A stretch of DNA of 22,068 nt from SIG440 sp045645805 (lineage in GTDB: Bacteria; Bacillota; Clostridia; Monoglobales; Monoglobaceae). The first letter of the stretch is position 1. Each line of letters starts with the position of its first letter. A program made the translations under genes and the position numbers. Below, piece by piece: positions 1 to 6,292 of the stretch. The stretch is from the NCBI GenBank assembly GCA_045645805.1, contig JAZRJL010000038.1, forward strand, positions 1 to 22,068, given 5' to 3'. Below the pieces are notes generated by a model that had not been told where the DNA came from, did no database searches, and saw nothing but the letters and a program-made list of their open reading frames with translations.

Positions 1-2
1 CA

Positions 3-1292
3 TGGAGCAAGCCGTGGGTAATTTACAAAAACTTTACTGATGTAAACAAGGATATTTCCCTTTCGGGTCTGTATCAGCACAGTATAAGGGATTTGTATAA
101 TACCGTCTTTCCAAAGAAAGGCTTTTCAAAAGAGGAATACACCGAGGTTGAAAATTATTTTGCAGAGAATGTAAAAAACAGCAAGGAAAATGACTACACT
201 GACATTTTCAAGGGCAAAAATGTTATTGCCGTTATGCTTGAGGGTGTTGATACCTGGATGATAGACAAAAGGTACACACCTACAATGTATAAGATGAAAA
301 ACGAGGGTATCAGCTTTGAAAATTATTATTCGCCCTTTTTTGGTACAGGTCATACTTTGAATGCCGAATTTGCCTTTAATACAGGCTTCTTCTCCCCCTT
401 GTCTGCGGTGAGTGCGGTAAACTTTTGCTCAAACAGCTTTCCCGATTCACTTGCAAATCTGTTTACAGAAGCAGGGTATACGGCAAATTCGTTTCATTAC
501 AACGATTCCGAATTTTACAACCGAGGTGTTATGCACCATTCATTCGGGTACGAAAGATATAATTCATTCAGTGACTTCGGTATGCCCGAGACAGTTTCCC
601 AGTCCGACAGCAACATTTTAAAAAATGATGATATATACAATAAAATGGTTGAAAAAAAGCCGTTTTTCAGTTTTGTAATTACCTATTCAACCCACGTTCC
701 CTATCTTTTTGACGATTCAAAAATGATTCTTGCAAGGGAAAATCATTCAAACCTCATTAATCCCTCAATGGACAAGGAAACAAACAATTGTCTTATCTTA
801 GCGGCGGACACAGATGATTTCTTTAAACAGCTTTTAAATCGGCTTGAAGACGACGGACTTCTCGAGGATACCGTCATTGTAGCTTATACCGACCACTATG
901 CCTACGGTTTTTCCGATGAAAAGCAGCTTAAAAAGCTGAAAAAAGAAGAAATTATTTACCGTGTTCCTGCTTTTATCTATGCAAAAGGTGTAACACCTGC
1001 AAAAATTAAAAAGCCAATGTCAACCATTGACTGGCTGCCGACTTTGATTAATATGTTTAGCCTTAAGGACAGGGGTTCGTATTTAGGAAGAGATATATTT
1101 GACCCTGAAAACGGCGGATTTGTGTATTTTGGCGACCAAAGCTGGCTTGATGATAAAATGCATTTTGTTCCCTCTGACAAAGTTCCCGACCAGGCCGACT
1201 TTGAATATATAAAACAGCAAAATTCCAAGGTGAAGCAGCGGATAAAGGTAAATGAAGTTGTGATTAATGACGACTTTTTTGCAAGGGACTGA
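3..1292 (+). CDS. LTA synthase / sulfatase-family envelope enzyme (5' end outside window)
   Basis: The frame is open from the first bases, so the N-terminus lies upstream; 429 codons are visible. The visible part matches the extracellular catalytic domain of the LtaS/alkaline-phosphatase superfamily. An acidic metal-ligand region (MLEGVD, near 237-254) comes first. A GHTLNAEF stretch then places the putative nucleophile Thr at 354-356, as in the GKTSDAEF motif of LtaS. A TDHY metal-binding motif follows near 889-900. Family members transfer glycerol-phosphate (LtaS) or phosphoethanolamine-type groups, or cleave such esters, on the outer membrane face; the N-terminal membrane helices expected for the family would be in the missing part. 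The TTG at 93 lies inside this domain and is not a credible start. The exact substrate cannot be told from the sequence. Downstream lies a large hairpin cluster, so this is probably the last gene of its transcript. Confidence 0.85.
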   Translation, partial: WSKPWVIYKNFTDVNKDISLSGLYQHSIRDLYNTVFPKKGFSKEEYTEVENYFAENVKNSKENDYTDIFKGKNVIAVMLEGVDTWMIDKRYTPTMYKMKNEGISFENYYSPFFGTGHTLNAEFAFNTGFFSPLSAVSAVNFCSNSFPDSLANLFTEAGYTANSFHYNDSEFYNRGVMHHSFGYERYNSFSDFGMPETVSQSDSNILKNDDIYNKMVEKKPFFSFVITYSTHVPYLFDDSKMILARENHSNLINPSMDKETNNCLILAADTDDFFKQLLNRLEDDGLLEDTVIVAYTDHYAYGFSDEKQLKKLKKEEIIYRVPAFIYAKGVTPAKIKKPMSTIDWLPTLINMFSLKDRGSYLGRDIFDPENGGFVYFGDQSWLDDKMHFVPSDKVPDQADFEYIKQQNSKVKQRIKVNEVVINDDFFARD

Positions 1293-1312
1293 TTATAACG
1301 AATATTCTTTGT

Positions 1313-1477
1313 AGAAATAGCGGTACACCGCTATTTCTGAGCAATAGTGCTCAGAAAATTATTCAAAAGAATAATTTTCAAGAATTTCGTTGCAATGATG
1401 TATCGTGAAATTGCACCGCAATTTCACTGTCAAAATAAAATTTTGACAGTGAAAACCATTAAAATAATGTTTTTCAC
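1313..1477. repeat. Chain of six consecutive hairpins (palindromic intergenic element)
   Basis: Six inverted repeats follow one another, often sharing arms: 1313-1324/1327-1338 (12 bp), 1336-1343/1348-1355 (8 bp), 1354-1364/1369-1379 (11 bp), 1405-1414/1418-1427 (10 bp), 1422-1436/1440-1454 (15 bp) and 1449-1460/1466-1477 (12 bp, one mismatch). GTGAAA/TTTCAC arms recur four times in alternation, so the last three hairpins compete with one another. An outer pair (ATGATGTATC near 1395-1404 with GATACATTCAT near 1481-1491) could enclose them. No T-rich tail marks it as a simple terminator. It fills most of the gap between the LtaS-like gene and ireB. Confidence 0.8.
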
Positions 1478-1520
1478 CAAGATACATTCATTATTAATAA
1501 ATTTGTTACAGAAATTTAAC

Positions 1521-1549
1521 TTGTAAATTCCAGGGCGGTATGTTAAAAT
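1521..1549 (+). promoter_or_regulatory. SigA-type promoter of ireB
   Basis: TTGTAA at 1521-1526 and TAAAAT at 1544-1549 are separated by 17 bp. The predicted transcription start is near 1556, leaving a short leader that carries the AAAGGAGG ribosome site. Confidence 0.7.
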
Positions 1550-1576
1550 AGAGCTATGAAAAAGGAGGAGATTTGT

Positions 1577-1840
1577 ATGGAAATGAATACAAACTTTTCA
1601 AAAACAGTTAAATTCAGTGCAGTAAAGGAAACTCCAATGTCCCCACGTGAGCTTATATTGGAGGTTTACAATGCTTTAAAAGAAAAGGGTTACAACCCCA
1701 TAAGCCAGATTGTGGGTTATATTATGTCGGGTGACCCCTCTTACATTACCGCACACAACGGTGCAAGAACTCTTATCCAGCGGCTTGAAACCGATGAGAT
1801 TTTAGAGGAGCTTGTTAAATTTTACGTTGAAGAGAAGTAA
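1577..1840 (+). CDS. ireB: IreB-family regulatory phosphoprotein (UPF0297)
   Basis: This is an 87-residue cytosolic protein. The core KGYNPISQIVGYIMSGDPSY followed by an NGAR and an LETDEILEELVKFY helix is diagnostic of the UPF0297/IreB family. In Enterococcus faecalis, IreB is a substrate of the PASTA kinase IreK and a negative regulator of cephalosporin resistance, phosphorylated on N-terminal threonines. Here the N-terminal KTVKF (Thr10) aligns with the ETVRF of enterococcal IreB, so the phosphoacceptor seems kept. The ATG at 1577 is chosen over the one at 1556 because AAAGGAGG (1561-1568) sits 8 bases upstream of it, while 1556 falls at the predicted transcription start with no ribosome site. 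In many Firmicutes the gene lies between alaS and ruvX; here it is followed by a DUF896 gene instead. Confidence 0.93.
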   Translation: MEMNTNFSKTVKFSAVKETPMSPRELILEVYNALKEKGYNPISQIVGYIMSGDPSYITAHNGARTLIQRLETDEILEELVKFYVEEK

Positions 1841-1871
1841 GGTGACATCTGCCCTTTTGAAAGGATAAATT

Positions 1872-2075
1872 ATGAAAAGTGAGCTTATTGACAGAATAAA
1901 TGCCCTTTACCACAAATCAAAAACCGTGGGTCTTACCGACGAGGAAAAAGCCGAGCAGGACAAGCTTCGCAAGCAATACGTTGCTGGCTTTCGCCAGGGA
2001 ATGCAAAACACCCTTGAGAATGTTTACATTGTGGATGAGAATGGTAACGAAAAGAAAATAGAAAAAAAGAGGTAA
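1872..2075 (+). CDS. DUF896 / UPF0291 small cytosolic protein (YnzC-like)
   Basis: This 67-residue protein has the family pattern: an N-terminal helix ELIDRINALYHKSK, a second helix DEEKAEQDKLRKQYVAGFR, then a QGMQNTLENVYIVDENGN tail. It resembles B. subtilis YnzC, a two-helix protein of unknown biochemical role encoded next to lexA and yneA in that organism. A GAAAGGA ribosome site (about 1859-1865) precedes the ATG. It starts 31 bases after the ireB stop with no terminator between, so the two are probably co-transcribed. The lysine-rich C-terminus is typical of the family. It is highly charged with no membrane segment. Function is unknown. Confidence 0.88.
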   Translation: MKSELIDRINALYHKSKTVGLTDEEKAEQDKLRKQYVAGFRQGMQNTLENVYIVDENGNEKKIEKKR

Positions 2076-2084
2076 GATATTTCA

Positions 2085-2236
2085 AAAAGCCTCCCTTGTG
2101 TAAAGGGAGGTGGGTTTGCATAGCAAACACGGAGGGATTGTACTTGTTGAACATAAATAACACATAAATTTAAAATATTAATCAATCCCTCAGTCTCACT
2201 TTGTTCGACAGCTCCCTTTACACAAGGGAGCCTTTT
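2085..2236. repeat. MITE-like inverted repeat made of two opposed palindromic units
   Basis: The left unit begins AAAAAGCCTCCCTTGTGTAA (2082-2101) and the right end, read on the minus strand, begins AAAAAGGCTCCCTTGTGTAA. They are long near-identical terminal inverted repeats. Each arm has the same order: a self-complementary CTCCCTT..AAGGGAG hairpin, a second variable palindromic arm (GTTTGC-ATA-GCAAAC on the left), then GAGGGATTG. The AT-rich centre (2141-2183) shows no coding sequence. It lies between the DUF896 and dehydrogenase genes and may also act as a transcription barrier. A third, single unit of the same build occurs at 14504-14554. Confidence 0.8.
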
Positions 2237-2268
2237 TACACTAATTCATATTAAGCGGAGGTTTATAT

Positions 2269-3222
2269 ATGAAAATAGTTATACTTGACAAAAAGACGCT
2301 GGGCGATGACCTGGATATTTCGGGAGCATCAAAATTCGGCGAGGTGGTTGTCCGTGACAACACTGCCCCCGACGAGGTTGAAACTGCAATCTCAGATGCC
2401 GATGTTATTTTTGTAAACAAGGTTAAGCTTTTTGAGGATAATCTTAAAGCGGCAAAAAACTTAAAGCTTATTTGCGAGGCAGCAACCGGCTTTGACAATA
2501 TTGATATTGAATACTGCAAAAGCCGCGGAATCGGGGTTTGTAATGTTCCGGGCTATTCGGTTTACAGCGTTGCACAGGTTACGGTTTCAATGGTTTTAAG
2601 TCTTGTAAACCGCCTTAACGAATATACACGCTATACCCGCGACGGAAGCTATTCAAAAGGCAAGTCAGCCAACATCTTAAAGCCGGTATATCACGAGCTT
2701 TGGGGTAAAAAATGGGGAATTGTCGGTTATGGTGCAATCGGTCAGCGTGTGGGCGAAATTGCAAAGGCGTTGGGCTGTGAGGTTTTTGCATTTAAACGTA
2801 CACCAATTGACGAAGTGAATTGCACCGACATTGATACATTAATTTCTGAATGTGACATTATTACGGTGCATATTCCTCTTTCCGATTCAACACGGGGTCT
2901 TATAAATGAAGAACGCATTGCAAAAATGAAGAGAACGGCGGTTTTTGTAAACACGGCACGGGGTGCGGTAGTTGACGAAGCTGCACTTTGCACAGCCTTG
3001 AAGCAGGGAAAGATAGCTGCAATGGGCACAGATGTGTATTCTTCTGAGCCTTTCAGAGAGGACAGTCCGTTTTATGAAATAAAGGATTTTGACAATGTAT
3101 GCCTCACACCCCATATGGCGTGGGGAACAATCGAGGCACGGACAAGATGCTTTGGCGTTATGCTTGAAAACCTGAAAGCATTTTTGGACGGCGAAATTAA
3201 AAACAGAGTCGAGCTTAGTTAA
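2269..3222 (+). CDS. D-isomer-specific 2-hydroxyacid dehydrogenase (glycerate dehydrogenase/hydroxypyruvate reductase-like)
   Basis: At 317 residues this is the usual family length. The enzyme reduces 2-oxoacids to D-2-hydroxyacids, or the reverse, with NAD(P)H in the cytosol. Visible marks are the split substrate domain (about 1-100 and 290-317), the Rossmann motif GYGAIGQ (153-159), and NTARGAVVD with catalytic Arg231. Glu260 and His282 (TPHMAWGTIEAR) complete the catalytic triad. The WGTIEAR ending resembles the glycerate-dehydrogenase/hydroxypyruvate-reductase branch more than SerA, and there is no ACT domain. The residues after the second Rossmann strand (FAFKR, 173-177) are basic rather than acidic, which hints at NADPH use (inference). 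The start follows AAGCGGAGG about 8 bases upstream. The gene stands alone between a MITE-like repeat and a separate promoter. The substrate cannot be assigned from sequence. Confidence 0.9.
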   Translation: MKIVILDKKTLGDDLDISGASKFGEVVVRDNTAPDEVETAISDADVIFVNKVKLFEDNLKAAKNLKLICEAATGFDNIDIEYCKSRGIGVCNVPGYSVYSVAQVTVSMVLSLVNRLNEYTRYTRDGSYSKGKSANILKPVYHELWGKKWGIVGYGAIGQRVGEIAKALGCEVFAFKRTPIDEVNCTDIDTLISECDIITVHIPLSDSTRGLINEERIAKMKRTAVFVNTARGAVVDEAALCTALKQGKIAAMGTDVYSSEPFREDSPFYEIKDFDNVCLTPHMAWGTIEARTRCFGVMLENLKAFLDGEIKNRVELS

Positions 3223-3270
3223 AAAAAGCGACGGATTTTCAAGCCTGAATTACGGCAATTTTGACCGGGG

Positions 3271-3299
3271 TTGACAAGATTGAAAATTTGTTGTATAAT
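3271..3299 (+). promoter_or_regulatory. Consensus SigA promoter of the NlpC/P60 gene
   Basis: A perfect TTGACA (3271-3276) and a perfect TATAAT (3294-3299) are separated by 17 bp. Transcription should begin near 3306, giving a leader of about 68 bases that holds two Shine-Dalgarno-like sites (AAAGGAGGA at 3329-3337 and CGGAGG at 3358-3363). Only the second is placed to serve a start codon. Confidence 0.9.
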
Positions 3300-3373
3300 G
3301 ACATATGTATTGATTAAAAATTGACGTAAAAGGAGGATAGCAGAAAACAGAAGATTTCGGAGGTAAATTTATT

Positions 3374-4060
3374 TTGAATTGTTTTAGAAAAGTTACAGCG
3401 GTTCTGACCGCAGTTGTTATAGTTCTTTCTGCATCGGTATTTACAGTATCGGCAGATGGCACAAAAAATTACGGAATTGTTACAGCTTCGCTTCTTAATT
3501 TAAGACAGCAGGCAACCACATCATCAAGCATTCTTGCACAGATTCCAAACGGCACAGCAGTTAACGTAAGCAGCCTTCAGGGAGGTTGGGCAAAGGTTAC
3601 ATATCTTGGTACAGAAGGGTTTGTTTCCCTTGATTATCTTAAAATTATGCCCGGTGAGGCCCCTGCAAGCCGTGGTGATGCGGTTTCAACAAAGGGACAG
3701 GCTGTTGTAGAGCTTGCAAAAAAATATATCGGTACACCATATCGTTATGGCGGTTCGTCTCCGTCAGGCTTTGACTGCAGCGGATTTGTGTACTTCCTTT
3801 ACAAAAGTATGGGCGTGACACTCAACCGTGTTGCTCAGGACCAGATGACAAACGGGACATGGGTTCCCAAAAACGCACTTCAGCCCGGTGATATTGTGGG
3901 TTTTGCCAACAAAAGCGGTTATATCAACCATGTTGGCATCTATGCCGGCAACGGAATGATGATTCATTCCCCTCAAACAGGCGAATATGTCCGTTATGAA
4001 AGTATCGTTACCGGCAACTATGCAAAACGCATTACCTGCGGAAGACGCATATTTAATTAA
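3374..4060 (+). CDS. Secreted SH3b-NlpC/P60 cell-wall hydrolase
   Basis: This 228-residue exported protein has an N-terminal signal peptide (basic NCFRK, then a hydrophobic core to about residue 27, cleavage likely after VSA). An SH3b domain follows (about 33-92), then a short linker and a C-terminal NlpC/P60 cysteine peptidase domain (about 108-228). The catalytic Cys135 is in FDCSGF, His186 in NHVGIY, and the third polar residue is His198 in MIHSP. The family cleaves the stem peptide of peptidoglycan, usually the gamma-D-Glu-diaminopimelate bond, for wall turnover or daughter-cell separation. Translation starts at a TTG, supported by CGGAGG 10 bases upstream and by the signal peptide beginning right after it. 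It is a single-gene unit, with a consensus promoter upstream and a strong terminator at 4076. Confidence 0.93.
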   Translation: MNCFRKVTAVLTAVVIVLSASVFTVSADGTKNYGIVTASLLNLRQQATTSSSILAQIPNGTAVNVSSLQGGWAKVTYLGTEGFVSLDYLKIMPGEAPASRGDAVSTKGQAVVELAKKYIGTPYRYGGSSPSGFDCSGFVYFLYKSMGVTLNRVAQDQMTNGTWVPKNALQPGDIVGFANKSGYINHVGIYAGNGMMIHSPQTGEYVRYESIVTGNYAKRITCGRRIFN

Positions 4061-4075
4061 ATTTTGATATCCGAC

Positions 4076-4112
4076 AGGCTGTTGCATTAAAGCAACAGCC
4101 TTGTATTTTTTA
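4076..4112 (+). terminator. Rho-independent terminator after the NlpC/P60 gene
   Basis: A perfect 10-bp stem AGGCTGTTGC (4076-4085) / GCAACAGCCT (4092-4101) with a 6-base loop is followed by TGTATTTTTT. Confidence 0.93.
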
Positions 4113-4132
4113 CAGGAGCATAAAACTATATT

Positions 4133-5017
4133 ATGATACGTCCAAAACGAATTAAAAAATTCTTATTGTCACTTATTATCCTTGTGGCATTGGCGGCTTT
4201 GGCATACATCATGCCTGAACCCGCTGCGCCAATCCATGGTCACGGTCAGGTGGTTTTTGTGGATGTGGGTCAGGGCGATTGTATCTTTATACAAACTCCA
4301 AACGGCACTACCCTTTTGGTTGACGGCGGCGAATACGATTCCTTTCAAGCCGAGCTTAAGCCGTTTCTTAAAAGTCGCGGCATTGAAAAAATTGATTATG
4401 CCCTTGCAAGCCACTATCACAGTGATCATATGGGCGGAATATACGAGCTTTTGGAGGCTGGCATGGCAAATAATTTGATAATTCCCGATTATGAGCCTCA
4501 GAATTCGGCAAAGAAAAAGCTTTTAAGGGTTAGCAAAAATACAAGTACTCAAACTTCACAGATTTCCGCCGGTGACAGAATTGACATTGGTGACGAGGCT
4601 GTGAATATATCAGTTTTACATCCTGAAACGGGCGGTTTTTCAAGGGATAACGAAAACAGTAATTCACTTGTTTTAAAGCTTTCATATTATGGCGAGGATT
4701 TTCTGCTGACGGGCGACCTTGAGGTGGATGCCGAAAAAGCTCTTGTAAAAACATATGACCTTGAAGCCGATGTTTTAAAGGTGGGTCATCACGGCTCATC
4801 TTCCTCTACTTCTCAAAATTTTCTTGATGAAGTAAATCCAACCTATGCTGTCATTCAATGCGGCGAGGAAAACAGTTACGGGCATCCGCACTATGAGACC
4901 CTTGACCGGCTTGATGATAATGATGCAAGTGTTTACCGTACAGATACCGATGGTGATATAAGCTTTTTTATTGATGAAAGCGGAATAAAGGAAATAAAAA
5001 TCGAAAAGAATTATTAA
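4133..5017 (+). CDS. Membrane-anchored ComEC/Rec2-type metallo-beta-lactamase-fold hydrolase
   Basis: A basic N-terminus and one hydrophobic segment (about residues 10-28) are followed by a metallo-beta-lactamase domain. The domain has the ComEC C-terminal hallmarks: VDVGQGDCIFI (44-54), LLVDGG, the metal motif HYHSDH (His94, His96, Asp98, His99), TGDLE with Asp195, GHHGSS (His219/His220) and YGHPH. In ComEC this domain is proposed to degrade the non-transforming DNA strand. Here the channel (Competence) domain and the OB domain are absent, so it is not a full ComEC but an anchored hydrolase probably facing outside; its substrate may be nucleic acid or another phosphoester. It lies 13 bases upstream of holA, the place where full comEC sits in B. 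subtilis. The ATG is preceded by a rather distant CAGGAG. Confidence 0.87.
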   Translation: MIRPKRIKKFLLSLIILVALAALAYIMPEPAAPIHGHGQVVFVDVGQGDCIFIQTPNGTTLLVDGGEYDSFQAELKPFLKSRGIEKIDYALASHYHSDHMGGIYELLEAGMANNLIIPDYEPQNSAKKKLLRVSKNTSTQTSQISAGDRIDIGDEAVNISVLHPETGGFSRDNENSNSLVLKLSYYGEDFLLTGDLEVDAEKALVKTYDLEADVLKVGHHGSSSSTSQNFLDEVNPTYAVIQCGEENSYGHPHYETLDRLDDNDASVYRTDTDGDISFFIDESGIKEIKIEKNY

Positions 5018-5030
5018 GGGGTGAGCAGTT

Positions 5031-6044
5031 GTGGAGATAAGAGACCTTGACAAACAGATAAAGTCAGGTGAAATCGGAAGATTGTACTTCTTTTATGGCG
5101 AAGAACAGTTTCTTCTTGAAAACAAGATAAAATCCATCAAAACGCATCTGCTTGATGCGGATTTTGCTGACCTTAACTTTATCATGCTTGACGACAAAAA
5201 GCTGTCGGTACAAAGCCTTTCTGACGAGCTTATGTCTGTACCTGTAATGTCCGAAAAAAAGATAATTGTTGTAAAAAATTCAGGAGTATTCAACAACTCA
5301 AAGCTTGGCGATTACAAAACTGTTTGTGAGCTTGTAGCAGACATTCCTGACTACCTTTGTGTTATATTTACCGAAAAGGAATTTGACAAAAAGAAGGAAA
5401 AAAATCTTGACCCCATAAAAAAATACGGCGATATTGTGAAGTTTGAGCCACTTTCGCCCGTACAGCTTGAACGATGGATTGACAAGATGTTTACAGACAG
5501 GGGAAAAAGCATTCTGCCCCGTGATGCAGGGACAATAATCCGTCTTTGCGGTCAGGGCATGGCAGCACTTTTCAATGAGGTCAACAAGGTTTTAAGCTAT
5601 GTAGGAGAACGGCAAAAGGTTACCGAAGAGGATATTTTAGCTGTTGTTTCAAAATCAACCGAGACCCGTATTTTTGATGTAATTGACAGTATTGCATCGG
5701 GCAAATCCCGAGGAGTTTTTGACGAGCTTGGCGAGCTTCGTGCCTCGGGCGAGGACCCCTCAAAGGTGCTAACCCTGCTCGCTGCAAGGATTGCGGATAT
5801 TTTAATGGTAAAGCAGCTTGCAATGGATAATCTGACATCGGGTAAAATTGCAGCATATTTCGAGCCGAAAAGACCCTCATTTGTAATTGACAAGCTTATT
5901 GAACAGTCACGAAAATTTAGTGAGGAATACCTTGCAAAAATGACCCTGCTTGGTCCATATTATACCGCCGAGGTACGTTCGGGCAGGCTTGACAAGTGGG
6001 TGGCACTTGAGATGTATGCCTCAAAACTTTTAAAAAGAGGGTGA
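5031..6044 (+). CDS. holA: DNA polymerase III delta subunit
   Basis: At 337 residues this matches the usual HolA length. The delta subunit is the part of the clamp loader that opens the beta sliding clamp. The N-terminal RLYFFYGEEQFLLE signature (about 17-30) is the degenerate nucleotide-binding region typical of HolA. It is followed by the AAA+-like lid region (VQLERWIDKMFTDRG near 143-157) and a helical C-terminal collar domain (RIFDVIDSIASGKSRG onward to LLKRG). Translation starts at GTG, with AAGGGGTGAG (5017-5026) as the ribosome site. It follows the metallo-hydrolase gene by 13 bases and is probably co-transcribed with it. In many Firmicutes rpsT follows holA; here it does not. Confidence 0.94.
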   Translation: MEIRDLDKQIKSGEIGRLYFFYGEEQFLLENKIKSIKTHLLDADFADLNFIMLDDKKLSVQSLSDELMSVPVMSEKKIIVVKNSGVFNNSKLGDYKTVCELVADIPDYLCVIFTEKEFDKKKEKNLDPIKKYGDIVKFEPLSPVQLERWIDKMFTDRGKSILPRDAGTIIRLCGQGMAALFNEVNKVLSYVGERQKVTEEDILAVVSKSTETRIFDVIDSIASGKSRGVFDELGELRASGEDPSKVLTLLAARIADILMVKQLAMDNLTSGKIAAYFEPKRPSFVIDKLIEQSRKFSEEYLAKMTLLGPYYTAEVRSGRLDKWVALEMYASKLLKRG

Positions 6045-6088
6045 AAATTGCTCACACCGCAAAAAGAAAAGAGTATTTTATAAAAAGA

Positions 6089-6115
6089 TGTAGGGGAGGG
6101 TCTCTGTGCCCTCCC
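6089..6115. repeat. Dispersed GTAGGGG-type hairpin, copy 1
   Basis: TGTAGGGGAGGG and a CTGTG-containing loop are followed by CCCTCCCG. The stem is 7 bp, GGGAGGG (6094-6100) with CCCTCCC (6109-6115). The same pattern recurs at 9011, 14555 (minus strand) and 21785. Confidence 0.75.
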
Positions 6116-6120
6116 GAATT

Positions 6121-6159
6121 TTGATTAAAGCCCCAACCATTGGTTGGGGCTTTAATCAA
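6121..6159. repeat. Perfect 18-bp palindrome after holA (possible bidirectional terminator)
   Basis: TTGATTAAAGCCCCAACC (6121-6138) pairs perfectly with 6142-6159 across the 3-base loop ATT. The stem is GC-rich at the loop and AT-rich at the base, as in terminators, but neither side has a clean T-run. It could stop holA transcription and also leftward transcription from the promoter at 6216-6244. Confidence 0.65.
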
Positions 6160-6177
6160 TATGTTTGGCGACAATCT

Positions 6178-6270
6178 AAATAGTCAAATTATAAAAAGGA
6201 CTATTTATAGACTATATTGTATCATATATAGCCTATTCTGTCAATATTTATAGGCTATAATTAGTCTATA
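6178..6270. promoter_or_regulatory. Operator array upstream of the XRE regulator gene
   Basis: Copies of the palindrome TATAG-N-CTATA lie at 6206-6216 (perfect), 6227-6237 (one mismatch), 6249-6259 (perfect) and 6260-6270 (degenerate left half). Their starts are 21, 22 and 11 bp apart, close to whole helical turns. A further inverted repeat AAATAGTC (6178-6185) / GACTATTT (6199-6206) flanks them. A TATAAT at 6256-6261 could be the -10 box of the XRE gene; its -35 region (about 6232-6238) is poor. Two operators overlap that box, suggesting autoregulation by the XRE protein (inference). Confidence 0.65.
6216..6244 (-). promoter_or_regulatory. Strong leftward promoter inside the operator array
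   Basis: On the minus strand, TTGACA (complement of 6239-6244) and TACAAT (complement of 6216-6221) are separated by exactly 17 bp. One operator lies in the spacer and another covers the start region. No minus-strand gene follows: the transcript would run from about 6209 into the palindrome at 6121-6159 and then antisense to the end of holA. Confidence 0.65.
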
Positions 6271-6292
6271 AAAACAAAAGAGGTGTAAAAAA

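Noticed and set aside
1293..1500. CRISPR array
   Set aside because: The repeated hairpins are adjacent, unequal and share arms; there are no regularly spaced direct repeats with unique spacers and no cas genes.
1556..1576. Upstream ATG giving a 94-residue IreB
   Set aside because: It coincides with the predicted transcription start and has no Shine-Dalgarno site; the ATG at 1577 has AAAGGAGG at ideal spacing and gives the usual family length.
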